A DNA stretch of 64,000 bases from Craterostigma plantagineum (taxonomy: Eukaryota > Streptophyta > Magnoliopsida > Lamiales > Linderniaceae): assembly GCA_027422505.1 (NCBI GenBank), contig JAPQWV010000051.1:3501501-3565500 (forward strand). The letters run 5' to 3'. The notes beneath the pieces are model-generated. The model ran no database searches. It was not told the origin of the DNA and saw only the letters and a list, made by a program, of their open reading frames with translations. Shown piece after piece: positions 1-10,851 of the stretch. A program made the position numbers and the translations under genes. Position 1 is the stretch's first letter; each line of letters opens with the position of its first letter.

Positions 1-323
1 GTCTCACGTTTACTTTATTTTGGGAATTTGTCATTGTTATTATAAAATTTAAACTTTAATCACTTAATCATTTATACGTTGAGGTTTTCCACTACTTACT
101 TTTCATTTGTTTTTGAATGATTAAGTTATGATTAAACACTACTCACTTCTACTTCAATTGTTTATCAAATATCGGATTCCTCATTATTAGTCATATAGAG
201 TGTTGATATATGACTTTTGCTATGCGTTATATTGTCAAAGATTGGAAGTGGGCCCCACCATGGGTTTTGGAAATCAAAAGTATACTGCATCGAGATGATT
301 TTTGTGTGCAAGGAAGAAAATTC
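1..323. repeat. Partial duplicate of the left junction of the copia element at 1456
   Basis: Bases 1-323 match 1256-1578 at a constant offset of 1255 with only a few substitutions. The shared stretch covers about 200 bp of flanking DNA plus the first 123 bp of the LTR (from TGTTGATATATG at 201). The match stops abruptly after the GAAAATTC at 316-323, inside the LTR. The left limit is cut by the window edge. No coding capacity is seen. Because it contains flank plus LTR, it looks like a post-insertion segmental duplication rather than an independent insertion. Confidence 0.85.
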
Positions 324-1255
324 TTATATATCTAAGGAAATGTGGGTTTAACCACAAGCTGCCACGTGTCCCTCAAATAAATATTTCCACTAAATATTTT
401 ATTTATTTTTTTAACAGAAAAAGGCAGTCGTACCTTTACAAATACAAAAACTGATCAACCCACATTTTCCATAGAAACAAGAAGCGTACCCTTTCAAATA
501 AATAAACTGCACAACCCACGTTATTGGATAACTACTTCTCAATATATACCATTAAAACTTCCTATAAGTTGCTACATATATAAAACCTTACAATGTTCGT
601 TATTATAAAACTTGCTACATATATAAATATATCACTATTTCATGTTTCGATTGGATGCGTGTGATTTGGTTTGATGGCCGTTGTATAATCATCTGAATAC
701 TCCAATATTATTTGCTATGATGCATTTTGTATTTTTTTTTTAATGATTCACACATTAAAGAAATATACACGTATTTCGAATTATAAATTATGAATAAAAT
801 ATCATTTATTAATCCAATTTCATCAATTTACTTCATAAATACATTTCAGGAACTTATCTCAAACTCCGCGCGGTTATTCTACCTTCTTCCCTCTTTTAAT
901 ATTTTCGACGGTGCTTGGTATCCAACTGTTCTATCCAGGTATGTTCCTTTTGTTTTGATTTTTATTGAGTTATAAAAATAGAAACAAGATTTGAAAGATG
1001 TTTCCGTGGTACTTTATTTGTTTCGATATTTTTATGAAAAATGTAGTCAAGTTGTGTGATTTGTATGTAACGATCTTTTTATGAATAATGTAGTCATTCC
1101 TGTGATGCCATAGTTTCCACATGTTGTTGGGTTCGATTATGTATAGGAATAATATTTGTAATCTTCAAAAATTGATTATTTAAATTAAATTATAGACCTG
1201 TTCTATTCACTACCACCCACACATCCATTGAAAATAGTTCGCTACAATTTTTTAT
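324..1255. other. Intergenic, no supported gene
   Basis: AT-rich sequence between the two junction copies. It holds a G-box-like CCACGTGTCC around 362-371 and two imperfect copies of a roughly 50-bp stretch with CAACCCAC near 428-525. The only open frame (790-975, 61 codons) has no recognisable motif, so no gene is called. Confidence 0.6.
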
Positions 1256-1455
1256 GTCTCACGTTTACTTTATTTTGGAAATTTGTCATTGTTATTATAA
1301 AATTTAAACTTTAATCACTTAATCATTTATACGTTGAGGTTTTCCACTACTTACTTTTCATTTGTTTTTGAATGATTAAGTTATGATTAAACACTACTCA
1401 CTTCTACTTCAATTGTTTATCAAATATCGGATTCCTCATTATCAGTCATATAGAG

Positions 1456-1976
1456 TGTTGATATATGACTTTTGCTATGCGTTATATTGTCAAGAATTGG
1501 AAGTGGGCCCCACCATGGGTTTTGGAAATCAAAAGTATACTGCGTCGAGATGATTTTTGTGTGCAAGGAAGAAAATTCCATTTTGCTTTTGCTTTATTCA
1601 CGTTCGTTAGTCAGCGATTTGAGCAGCCTTATTTTTCTTTAATTCACATGACGGAGCAAGGCAGTACTTCGCCTATAAATAGGCTTATTCAGCGAAGGAT
1701 AAATACTACACCACAACACAGATCTTCGTCATATCTGATTATTTTCTGTAGCCTACTCCTTATATTATTGTAGCTATTTTTGTACCACGTCAGCGTACGT
1801 GTTTGTAATATCTCCACATAATAAAGAAGTTCTACCCTCCGGCCCGTGGACGTAGGTCATTCTGACCGAACCACGTAAATCTCGTGTCTCTGTCCAAATT
1901 TATTTTTTGTCTCTATTAGTTATTATCGTCATTTTTCGGGAAAAATAATTATCGGGGATTTCCGCATATCCTAACA
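1456..1976 (+). repeat. 5' LTR of the copia element
   Basis: 521 bp, TG...CA bounded. It contains a TATA box (CTATAAATAG, 1673-1682) and a polyadenylation-like AATAAAG near 1820. After that comes the segment GGCCCGTGGACGTAGG, which recurs in reverse complement in the unrelated solo LTR at 6901-7642. An open frame at 1465-1773 is LTR sequence, not a gene. Confidence 0.93.
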
Positions 1977-1979
1977 AAT

Positions 1980-1992
1980 TGGTATCAGAGCC
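1980..1992 (+). promoter_or_regulatory. tRNA-Met primer-binding site
   Basis: TGGTATCAGAGCC lies 3 bases after the 5' LTR. It matches the initiator-methionine tRNA primer-binding site usual in plant copia elements. Confidence 0.9.
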
Positions 1993-2015
1993 AACCCGAT
2001 TTATTTTTAGCCACC

Positions 2016-2753
2016 ATGACGATAACAAAGATGTTAATTGAAAAGTTCGACAGAAATGTCAACTTTGCAATGTGGAGTCTCAAGATGGAGGCCATACTCA
2101 TTCAAGACGGTTGCGAGGTGGCGCTTGAAGGCGCAAAGAAGAAACCAACCGAAATGAAGGACGATCAATTTAATGAATTGGACAAGAAAGCCAGATCGGC
2201 TATTATCTTAAATCTCTCTTACGAGGTTTTACAAGAAGTTGCCACGGAGACGACGATCATGGGTATGTGGGATGCGCTAAAAGTGATCTACATGAAGAAG
2301 ACTAAGGAGAATCGGCTTTATTTAAAGCAGAAGGTATACAGTATGAAAATGACGGAAGGTACTTCTATTCTTTCGCATCTCGATAAATTCGATTCTATCA
2401 TTATTGATTTGGCGAACGTAGAAGTAAAAGTGACCGACGAAGATCAGGCCATAATATTGTTGTGTTCCCTTCCCTCGTCTTTAAAGCATTTTCGTGACAC
2501 TATTATATACGGGAAAGATACGATGTCGTATGCTAGTGTCAAATCTGCTTTACAATCGAAACAACAGATAGACAGGGATATTACGGGAGAAACTAGTGGT
2601 AGCCAGGCAGAAGGCCTGTTTGCACGGGGAAGACCGGAACGAAGAGATGCTGAAAATAGCAGATCTAAAGAAAGGTCAAAATCCAGGTACAGAAATAAAG
2701 TCTGTAATTTTTGCAAGAAAAAGGGTCACATCAAAGCTGATTGTTTAAATTAA
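2016..2753 (+). CDS. copia Gag (capsid and nucleocapsid)
   Basis: 245 codons from the ATG at 2016. The product belongs to the plant copia Gag family: an N-terminal segment ending in FAMWSLKMEAIL, a central UBN2-like helical region with LYLKQKVYSMKM and a C-terminal CCHC zinc knuckle, CNFCKKKGHIKADC. It would package element RNA in cytoplasmic particles. The frame ends at TAA 2751-2753, just past the knuckle. The same frame stays open into protease, so the TAA is the first of three in-frame stops and not a natural gag end. Confidence 0.88.
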   Translation: MTITKMLIEKFDRNVNFAMWSLKMEAILIQDGCEVALEGAKKKPTEMKDDQFNELDKKARSAIILNLSYEVLQEVATETTIMGMWDALKVIYMKKTKENRLYLKQKVYSMKMTEGTSILSHLDKFDSIIIDLANVEVKVTDEDQAIILLCSLPSSLKHFRDTIIYGKDTMSYASVKSALQSKQQIDRDITGETSGSQAEGLFARGRPERRDAENSRSKERSKSRYRNKVCNFCKKKGHIKADCLN

Positions 2754-3272
2754 AAGGAGAAAAATAATCAGCAATTTAGTAAACCCGCCGAAGCTAGTTT
2801 AGCTACTGATGAGAGCGATGGAACTATTTTTGTAGCAACTGCAAATGTTGTTAGGTCTGATAATGAGTGGATCTTAGATTCGGGTTGTTCTTACCACATA
2901 AGTCGGAGTCAAGATTGTTTTTCGACATATGAAAAATTCGATGGTGGATATGTTTTAATGGGAAATGATGCTCCGTGTAAAGTTGTTGGTAAAGGCACAG
3001 TTAGGATCAAGATGTTCGACTGAATCATCCGAACGCTCACAGAAGTCAGACATGTTACAGATATGAAGAGAAATCTTGTCTCTTTAGGCACACTTGAATC
3101 TCAAGGGTGCAGGTTCTCAGGTGAAGGTGGAGTTTTGAAGATTGCCAGAGGTGCCCTTGTCGTGATGAAAGCTTGCAGGTCTGGAAATTTATATATTTTG
3201 CAGGGAACTACTGTTACAGGTTCCGCTGCAGTTTCGACATCTCCAGAGGTTGATAGCACGAGATTATGACAT
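2754..3272 (+). pseudogene. copia protease and pre-integrase segment broken by stops
   Basis: This continues the gag frame. The aspartic protease active site is readable as [10 protein letters not shown] near 2868-2897. The frame is stopped by TGA at 3021-3023 and again by TGA at 3267-3269, immediately before the pre-integrase HMRLGHM motif. No frameshift is seen; the damage is nonsense mutation only. Protease would normally cut the Gag-Pol polyprotein. Confidence 0.85.
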
Positions 3273-5942
3273 ATGCGACTTGGACACATGGGAGAAAAAG
3301 GCTTGACAATTTTAAGCAAGCGGGGCCTACTCTGCGGTCAAAGTACTGGTAAGATGGACTTTTGCGAACACTGTGTTTTTGGGAAGCAGAAACGAGTCAG
3401 CTTCAATTCGCCAGCAGTCCACAAGACGAAATGTACTTTGGACTATATTCATTGTGATGTGTGGGGTCCTTCCCGTGTTCCGTCTAAAGGTGGTGCAAGA
3501 TATATGTTGACTTTCATTGATGATTTTTCAAGGAAAGTTTGGGTCTATTTTCTTAAGCAGAAGAATGATGTTTTCCTAACATTTAAACAATGGAAAGCTT
3601 TGATTGAAAAGCAGACAGGAAAACAGATCAAGCAGTTGCGGACAGATAATGGCTTAGAATTTTGCGGAAGCGAGTTCAACGAATTCTGCAAGAATGAAGG
3701 AATTGCTCGACATCACACTGTTCGAATGACGCCTCAACAAAATGGTGTTGCCGAGCGCATGAACCGGACACTTTTAGAGAGAGCTAGATGTATGATCTCC
3801 AACGCTGAGTTGACAAATGATTTTTGGGCTGAAGCTATCGCCGTAGCATGTTATATTGTCAACCGTTCACCGTGTTCACCGATCAACTTCAAGACTCCTG
3901 AGGAAGTATGGTCAGGTACTCCTGGTGATTATTCCAACTTAAGAATATTTGGGTGCCCAGCTTATATGCACGTAAACGAGGGAAAGTTGGAGCCTAGAGC
4001 TAAAAAGTGTATTTTGCTCATTTACGCTTCAGGGGTGAAAGGATATAGACTATATAATCCTGATCCCAAGTCACCCAAATTTATAATTAGCAGAGATGTT
4101 ACCTTTGACGAGTCTTCTATGTTACATCCTTCAAAAGAGTCTACTAATTCTTCTAATGAAGAGAAGAAGGATAGTGTACACAACGAGGTGGAGCTCGAGA
4201 TCAACAAAGCTTCAGATGATCCTGCTACGAGTTCAACAGATCAAGAGGATGAGCCAGAACCTGATTCAGATACTATTGAAGATGAGAGCACCGAGCAGGA
4301 ATATTCTATAGCCAGAAATAGGGAGAGACGGGAGATTCGACTACCACAGCGGTACGTAAATTTAGTTTCGTACGCTTTATCAGTGGCACAAGAAACAGGT
4401 GGAGGCGACGAACCTTCAACCTATTCGGAGGCAATAAGTGATGATAATTCTGATAAGTGGCTGGTAGCGATGAATGAAGAAATGGAATCTCTGTACAAGA
4501 ATGGTACGTGGATTCTTGTGCCGCCGCCGAAGAAAAAGAAAATAGTCGGATGTAAGTGGGTTTTCAAAAAGAAAGAAGGTTTATCTGGTTCTGACGATGC
4601 AAGGTATAAGGCACGATTAGTCGCGAAAGGCTATAGTCAGGTACAAGGTGTAGATTTTAATGATGTTTTCTCACCTGTCGTTAGACATAGCTCTATTCGT
4701 GTATTACTTGCATTCGTTGCCATGTATGATTTGGAGTTAGAACAGCTTGATGTCAAGACGGCGTTCTTACATGGTGATTTAGATGAACAGATTTATATGA
4801 AGCAACCTAAAGGCTTCATAGTTGAAGGCAAGGAAGATCAAGTTTGTTTACTGAAGAAATCCTTATACGGATTAAAGCAGTCTCCAAGACAGTGGTACAA
4901 ACATTTTGATTCTTTCATGTTGGGTCATGGTTTCTCCAGGAGCAAGTATGATAGTTGTGTTTACTTCCGGAAGTTAAATGACAGTTCGTTCATTTTTTTA
5001 TTGTTATATGTTGATGACATGCTCATTGCGACTAAGAATCTTGCAGAAATTCACCAATTGAAGGCCTTATTGAACGGTGAATTTGAGATGAAGGATTTAG
5101 GAGCAGCTAAGAAGATTCTTGGTGTGGAGATTAGACGTGATAGAGGAGCTGGTAAGTTGCACCTGACCCAGGAAAGTTACCTCAGAAAGGTTTTGGAGAG
5201 ATTTGGCATGAATGATGCCAAACCAGTTAGCACTCCTCTTGCTAGCCATTTTAGGCTAAGCGCTGCTCAGTCACCATCATCAGATGAGGAAGAAGCGTAT
5301 ATGGCACGAGTTCCTTACTCGAGTGCAGTCGGCAGTATTATGTATGCAATGGTATGTACACGTCCTGATATTTCACAGGCTGTTAGTGTTGTTAGCAGGT
5401 ATATGGCTAATCCAGGGAAAGAACACTGGCAAACAGTGAAATGGATTCTCAGATACTTGAAGGATACTCTAAGCTTTTGTTTGGAGTTTGGCAGAAACAG
5501 TGATACTCTCGTTGGCTTCGTCGATTCAGACTACGCAGGTGATCTCAATAAACGACAATCTCTTACTGGTTATGTATTTTGTATTGGAGGTTGTGCAGTT
5601 AGCTGGAAAGCTACTCTACAGCACGTAGTGGCGTTGTCTACTACTGAAGCAGAATACATGGCGATTACTGACACGATCAAGGAAGCATTATGGTTGACAG
5701 GGTTATTCAGGGAATTAACTCAGAATCAGGGAGTTATTACTAAGGATCAGATGTATCATGAGAGGACTAAGCATATCGATGTTAAGTATCATTTTATTCG
5801 TGATATCATTGCAGATAAGAAGGTGTTTATCAAGAAGATTAACACGAAGGGTAATCCTGCGGATTTATTTACGAAGGCTCTTCCGGTTTCCAAGTTCAAG
5901 CATTGCTTGGACTTGATTGGTGTTTCAGAAATGGTGAAGTAG
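3273..5942 (+). CDS. copia Pol: integrase, reverse transcriptase, RNase H
   Basis: 889 codons, uninterrupted, in the same frame as gag. In order: pre-integrase zinc motif ([20 protein letters not shown]), integrase core with [15 protein letters not shown] and NGVAERMNR giving the D-D-E residues, reverse transcriptase with [17 protein letters not shown] near residue 490 and YVDDM near residue 580, then RNase H with [12 protein letters not shown]. Between LTQNQGVI and [14 protein letters not shown], RNase H lacks the roughly 15 residues that in relatives carry the CDSQSA motif and a catalytic aspartate. The true translation start would lie upstream in gag. Confidence 0.92.
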   Translation: MRLGHMGEKGLTILSKRGLLCGQSTGKMDFCEHCVFGKQKRVSFNSPAVHKTKCTLDYIHCDVWGPSRVPSKGGARYMLTFIDDFSRKVWVYFLKQKNDVFLTFKQWKALIEKQTGKQIKQLRTDNGLEFCGSEFNEFCKNEGIARHHTVRMTPQQNGVAERMNRTLLERARCMISNAELTNDFWAEAIAVACYIVNRSPCSPINFKTPEEVWSGTPGDYSNLRIFGCPAYMHVNEGKLEPRAKKCILLIYASGVKGYRLYNPDPKSPKFIISRDVTFDESSMLHPSKESTNSSNEEKKDSVHNEVELEINKASDDPATSSTDQEDEPEPDSDTIEDESTEQEYSIARNRERREIRLPQRYVNLVSYALSVAQETGGGDEPSTYSEAISDDNSDKWLVAMNEEMESLYKNGTWILVPPPKKKKIVGCKWVFKKKEGLSGSDDARYKARLVAKGYSQVQGVDFNDVFSPVVRHSSIRVLLAFVAMYDLELEQLDVKTAFLHGDLDEQIYMKQPKGFIVEGKEDQVCLLKKSLYGLKQSPRQWYKHFDSFMLGHGFSRSKYDSCVYFRKLNDSSFIFLLLYVDDMLIATKNLAEIHQLKALLNGEFEMKDLGAAKKILGVEIRRDRGAGKLHLTQESYLRKVLERFGMNDAKPVSTPLASHFRLSAAQSPSSDEEEAYMARVPYSSAVGSIMYAMVCTRPDISQAVSVVSRYMANPGKEHWQTVKWILRYLKDTLSFCLEFGRNSDTLVGFVDSDYAGDLNKRQSLTGYVFCIGGCAVSWKATLQHVVALSTTEAEYMAITDTIKEALWLTGLFRELTQNQGVITKDQMYHERTKHIDVKYHFIRDIIADKKVFIKKINTKGNPADLFTKALPVSKFKHCLDLIGVSEMVK

Positions 5943-6017
5943 CCCATCAAGGGCTAAGGTCGAAGGGAGATAAAGGTACTCTAAATTAAGATGGAGTAAT
6001 CTACGGTACCAAAAGTC

Positions 6018-6029
6018 AAGGTGGAGATT
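6018..6029 (+). promoter_or_regulatory. Polypurine tract
   Basis: AAGGTGGAGATT directly abuts the 3' LTR, where plus-strand DNA synthesis is primed. Confidence 0.8.
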
Positions 6030-6549
6030 TGTTGATATATGACTTTTGCTATGCGTTATATTGTCAAGAATTGGAAGTGGGCCCCACCATGGGTTTTGGA
6101 AATCAAAAGTATACTGCGTCGAGATGATTTTTGTGTGCAAGGAAGAAAATTCCATTTTGCTTTTGCTTTATTCACGTTCGTTAGTCAGCGATTTGAGCAG
6201 CCTATTTTTCTTTAATTCACATGACGGAGCAAGGCAGTACTTCGCCTATAAATAGGCTTATTCAGCGAAGGATAAATACTACACCACAACACAGATCTTC
6301 GTCATATCTGATTATTTTCTGTAGCCTACTCTTTATATTATTGTAGCTATTTTTGTACCACGTCAGCGTACGTGTCTGTAATATCTCCACATAATAAAGA
6401 AGTTCTACCCTCCGGCCCGTGGACGTAGGTCATTCTGACCGAACTACGTAAATCTCGTGTCTCTGTCCAAATTTATTTTTCGTCTCTATTATTTATTATC
6501 GTCATTTTTCGGGAAAAATAATTATCGGGGATTTCCGCATATCCTAACA
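6030..6549 (+). repeat. 3' LTR of the copia element
   Basis: 520 bp, matching 1456-1976 with one single-base gap and about five substitutions. It is followed by the second TAGAG target copy. Confidence 0.93.
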
Positions 6550-6554
6550 TAGAG

Positions 6555-6900
6555 CTAGGGAATATTCACATCCATGTCGACATCTAATGACACGTGAGCT
6601 ACCCTTAATAACATAAATTTATCTTAAACTGTCACTTAATTCGTTTTATTGTGTTTTCTTCCAGTGATTAAATTTGTCCACATTCTTATGTATCGTGCAT
6701 TTTAGTTGAATATGCTCAGCTAACCCCAGTTTTTATGTTGCAGAGTGATCTTTCCCAATTCATAAAATAGCAATTACATACATATTTAGGCCTGACGGAG
6801 TAATGATAAGAATCTTTTCCAGATCATAAGATAAATTAAAGGTTAGCATTGCTTATTACTACTTTCATTCATATATATGACCATGAAGCATAATGCTTTT
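6555..6900. other. Intergenic, nothing recognised
   Basis: AT-rich sequence between the copia target duplication and the solo LTR. No ORF, repeat or motif that can be supported. Confidence 0.6.
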
Positions 6901-7642
6901 TGATGCGGGTACGACCCCGATCAACAAGATTTATGGTCCGGGAAATAAGGTGAGGGCCGGTTCGGATGAAATCGTGGTTGAATATACGAAGAACGATACG
7001 TAAAAGTAAAGAGACAATGATTTACGTGGTTCGGATTCGGATGAATCCTACGTCCACGGGCCGCCGGAGAATATTCACTATTAATAGAGGAAGATTACAC
7101 ACTCAAGCTCACTTTCTCTCTTATTTACAAGTGATTCTCGGCTATGAACAGTGTGAAGAAGATCAAGAGAGAGAGACAGAATATCTATGTGTGTTCTTGG
7201 TGTGTTAGTGTGTGTGGGGTGTGTGTATTATGGTGTAAAATGGACAAAAGACCCTATTTATACTGTAGGGGCGGCTAGGGTTTCGTACTGCCCTCCCTCG
7301 TCAGGTGTCCCGGTCACTTCCATAGCTCTCTCGATTACTTAATTTGTTTCCCCCTGATAGCTCCGTAACTTCCTGGGACATCTCCCTAGTTCCTCCCAAT
7401 ATCACCTTCGTACATTGCCTCTGGTCGAGCCTCGCACTTAGTCCTTCTCGGCACTTCCTTAGGCCCTCCTGAACAGTTCCGTAGCTCCGTGGGGTATCTC
7501 CCGAGCTCCTCTGAACCTCACCTTCATACACCGTTCTGGTCGGACCTCGTACCTGGTCCTTACCTCCTTCAGACCCAATCTCCTACTCTGTTCTCTGTAG
7601 GTCGTCAGGAAAGGAGGAATGCTGGATAAGTCACCCCTATCA
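6901..7642 (-). mobile_element. Solo LTR of a second copia-type element
   Basis: 742 bp beginning TGATGCGGG and ending CCCCTATCA on the plus strand, flanked by a perfect 5-bp duplication CTTTT (6896-6900 and 7643-7647). In reverse orientation it has a TATA box (TATAAATAGG, complement of 7252-7261) and the segment GGCCCGTGGACGTAGG seen in the 5' LTR at 1456. No internal region follows on either side. It is best read as the product of LTR-LTR recombination. The open frames at 6966-7208 and 7301-7531 lie inside it and are not genes. Confidence 0.82.
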
Positions 7643-7647
7643 CTTTT

Positions 7648-8292
7648 CTTTCCATCTATATGATTCTGAAGTTGTATCTACTTATTGCCATATGTATGAA
7701 TAAGGTCATTTAAATCCCATATGCTTCTTTTGCGTATAACTGTACGGTTCTTCATGCTTTCGAAGTTCTTTAGTCAGATGTTGTACTTTTTTTGAAGTAC
7801 TGTGGCGTCATTGCACGTTCTATTATTACATGTTTTTTATTAAACAATTTGCTTTTTAAATGTAATATTGTCCACCCACATGTTAGTAAAATAAATTAGA
7901 ATATTATATTTAATTGTCTGCATTTAAAACTTAGATGATATTGTTATTTGATTACCAATTATGGATATGTTCAAACTGTTTATTCCTTTTATTATGGTCG
8001 CACATACAGAACAATTACCCTTAGTTTGCATCATTCTGCTATTAAAACTGAAACATCATTCATGGATGCAATCTCTTCAACTGCTAAAAAAGATGCATAT
8101 TGGGGCAAATGTAGATGCGTCAAAGATGGAGAAAGTCATCTTTCAAGCGCTCTCCAATCGAATTGGTTTGGGAAAATGTTACTTATCTTCCTTCTTCGTC
8201 TAATCTCATTCTTTCAATATGCAATTAACTATGTATATATATAATGGAAACACTAAGAACGCTATAATACTATAACATCATAAGTAAATAAT
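7648..8292. other. 3' flank of RING copy A, no gene
   Basis: Part of this stretch (about 8050-8160) resembles the 3' flanks of the other two RING copies (about 18340-18500 and 25940-26110): GGGGCAAATGTAGATGCG and TCAAGCGCTCTCC have counterparts in both. An ORF at 7948-8244 has no recognisable domain and overlaps this flank, so it is not called. Confidence 0.5.
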
Positions 8293-8608
8293 CTAAGGAT
8301 GATCATACGCAGGCATTTCGAAACGGCAAATAGAGCAAAAGAGACTCCTACTAAGCCACTCTTTAACACATCCGTCGTGGAACATATGCATACAAGGCAT
8401 GGAAGTCGCTTCGAAACCCTTCAAATACTCGTCGGTGCAAATAACGCACGTCCCATCGCAGCTAACCCGTCGTTTCTCCAAGAATCTATCGAAGATTCCA
8501 AAGCACCTCCGCCAATGCTGCTTTCTTCTACAGACTCCATTTGCGCCACAAAATCCAACCATAAATCCTCGTGAAAATGCGCTCCTTATCAGCCACTACG
8601 CTCATAGC
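8293..8608 (-). pseudogene. RING-H2 gene copy A, 3' half (cut off by a retrotransposon)
   Basis: Reverse-strand sequence that aligns to residues ~150-248 of intact copy C. The RING-H2 ligands are all present (CVIC, PCMHMFH, DGC, then FCSIC), followed by RFEMPA and a stop at 8293-8295. The start is the border of the copia insertion at 8608/8609. Relative to copy C, one T is missing in the GCGCATTTTCACGAG region near 8570, so even this half is shifted between its upstream part and the RING. The 5' half lies at 16872-17301. Confidence 0.88.
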
Positions 8609-9533
8609 GGAAGTGGTCCCGATATGATATGGATGTAATATACTAAGTATGGACTAGATATTGGGTAAGATGTCGGGGTAACACTCAACCTAACATTCAC
8701 GTGCACAGCGGAATATTGTAACTACTTAGTGACGAAACTGAAATAACACGGGATGTAAATCTGTGCAGCAAGTTATAAAAACTTGCTGCGTGCCTCAAGG
8801 CAAAATTCCACTGCAGCAATGGATGCAATACAACTATCCGAAGATAGTAAAAACAAGCCTAGAAAAAGAATCTAAACGATTCTGAAAACCTACGAAGTAC
8901 TAAGACTTCTGAAAGCTCAATACTAGGCTAAAAGACAACTCTCATAATATATAAAACTCGCTCACGCTCGATATGTGTTTCGCTCATATTTTTCACTCAA
9001 TATGTCGCTCAACTTTACTCCATGAAAGCTTACTCGAGAGTCCTTCGTAGCAGCTCGAAAATAACTCTTAATTATAGACCTTGGCCCCCTCTTGAATTGG
9101 TAAAAAGATCCCTTGAATATCTCTTCAAATATCTCTTCGAAGATCTCCCTATATATAGTATATATTTAGTTCGAATCTTCTCATCTTATTGGCCGATCCC
9201 TTATCTCCTATTTATGGTAAACTGATTGGCTGGATCTCCTTGATATTCAGATCTTCTAATCTTGGTCGTAGCTTGACTTGATCTCTTTTGATCATCAAAT
9301 CTTCTATTTATGGTAAGTGCACTTCCTAGATTCATTCAAGCAACTCCACACGCTTTCCACACGGTTTAGACTCGTTTTAGCACTTTACCACGTCCTGCAT
9401 ATCAGTAAATAAAGCTACAAACAAAAGGTTAAATGGTTTTGGGCATGAAAGATAAAATCGAATGTTGACAGACAACAATGTTGGCTGAAATGTTAGCCCA
9501 ACATTGTCAAAGCTGAGCTAGTCAACATTAACA
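8609..9533 (-). repeat. 3' LTR of the Sirevirus-like element
   Basis: 925 bp. On the element strand it runs from TGTTAATGTTGAC to GACCACTTCC; the expected terminal CA has become CC, seen on the plus strand as GG at 8609-8610. A cluster of ATGTTGG/CCAACAT motifs occupies 9461-9531. Confidence 0.92.
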
Positions 9534-10851
9534 ATCTCCCCCTTTTTATCTTTCTTCCGAAAACCCGTGCAGATTTAAAAGTTCCGAAACTCTCCCTGAA
9601 GGAAAAATCTACTCAACCACAAAAACATTAAAAGATGGTTAGAATAGACGCAAACAGGCAAACATGTAAATATATCGGAGAAGCAAATCAGCATGCATAT
9701 AGTAAAAATAAATTAATCAGAAAATCAATTATGCATGCAAAATAGAAAGGATCAGAGCTTCACTCTCAATGGAGTATGGAGTTTCCTTCTGATGCTTTCT
9801 CGACTGCTTCTCCTTCTTGGTCAGCTCCCCCTGTTTGTTCGGCTCCTTATTCTGCTCCCCCTGAATTTCCTTATCTCCCCCTTTCTATCTGCACAACCTT
9901 CTCCCCCTTTTTGGGAAGAAAGAAAAGACTCAGAGAACTTCTCTGTTAGCCAACTTGCAGATGTTGAGGTAACATCTGGCCCAACATTCTGAGACTCAGA
10001 ATCAAGTTAGTTCGCCATAATGTATAACCCGTGAATTATATCAGAAACGTAGGGACAGAGAGTAATATCAGCGAGCCACTCAAATATAATTTAGACAGTT
10101 TAGAGGATAAGGTCGAATCAGGTCACAACTGTCTAAATAAACAAGGAGCTAATATGGTATATGGAAGAATCGGTCATAAAAAATATAGGAGCAAATCAGA
10201 CATGATTCAACCAAAAATACCAAGTCAAAAGTCATAATAGAATCGAGCGAGACTAACCGTTTGAGCGACAATGAGGATCACTTGAGCCAAGTGTAACACG
10301 CTGTTCTTCGAGAGTTCTAATGCAATTCTGAGAGATATCTAAACTAGACACATGAAACCAACAAATGCTGACCTAAAAACTAATGCACATAAACGAAAGC
10401 ACAAAAATATAGCATGATCAAACTGACAGTCACATATGTTGCCCCAACATAAGACTCAACATTCTACTCTGAAATTCGAGACTTTTCTGTTCAACACCCT
10501 AAACTCAATTCTCTTTCATTTTCTGCCCTACTTACCTCATTATAGACTAGTAATATTATGCTCAGCCCTTATAAGATCCTTATCATCAAGGTTAGGATTT
10601 TTTTTCGCAAAGAGTGCATCGTCACCGCGAATGCCGTGCACCTAGGGAAATTTATTACCTGAACCTGTATCTTGAAAAAGAATCAGAGCAATATATATGA
10701 TTTTTTTTTTAAGGAAGAGGGTCATTTCAGGGAACGTTCTAGGTGAGTCAAATCATTTCACAGAACAACAGAGAGAACATTAAATCAAATGTCAAAGCAG
10801 TAACAATCAAGTTCGACTTCTGCTATGTTGATCCAAATGTTGGACCAACAT
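9534..10851 (-). other. Noncoding 3' region with multiple polypurine tracts
   Basis: Lies between the RNase H stop and the 3' LTR. The LTR-adjacent tract is the complement of CTCCCCCTTTTTATC (9536-9550). Further CTCCCCCT copies sit at 9825-9832, 9855-9862, 9875-9882 and 9901-9908. Repeated polypurine tracts in this position are a known Sirevirus trait. No minus-strand ORF is present. The plus-strand ORFs 9735-9992 and 10031-10237 are antisense and show no domain. Clusters of the ATGTTGG motif occur at about 9961, 10436 and 10824. Confidence 0.8.

Larger units (their letters stand above)
1456..6549 (+). mobile_element. Young Ty1/copia LTR retrotransposon, defective
   Basis: A complete element with two LTRs starting TGTTG and ending TAACA, flanked by the perfect 5-bp target duplication TAGAG (1451-1455 and 6550-6554). 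It has a primer-binding site after the 5' LTR, gag-protease-integrase-RT-RNase H order (the copia order), and a purine-rich tract before the 3' LTR. The LTRs differ by about 5 substitutions and one 1-bp gap over 520 bp, so the insertion is recent. The coding frame carries three in-frame stops and a short deletion in RNase H, so this copy cannot make a full polyprotein and probably relied on proteins supplied in trans. Confidence 0.95.

Noticed and set aside
1465..1773. 102-codon ORF
   Set aside because: Lies within the 5' LTR and recurs, shifted by one base, in the 3' LTR.
1980..1992. tRNA gene
   Set aside because: Only the 3' complement of initiator tRNA-Met is present, as a primer-binding site. 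No cloverleaf could be drawn here or elsewhere in the window.
2751..3269. Programmed stop readthrough in the copia gag-pol
   Set aside because: Three separate stops (TAA, TGA, TGA), one deep inside protease, and the RNase H deletion fit damage better than recoding.
6966..7531. ORFs of 80 and 76 codons
   Set aside because: They are within the solo LTR and show no domain.
7948..8244. 98-codon ORF upstream of the RING remnant
   Set aside because: No recognisable domain; the sequence is RING-unit 3' flank that is not open in the other copies.
9735..10237. Two ORFs on the plus strand
   Set aside because: Antisense to the Sirevirus-like element in its noncoding tail; no domain and low-complexity content.
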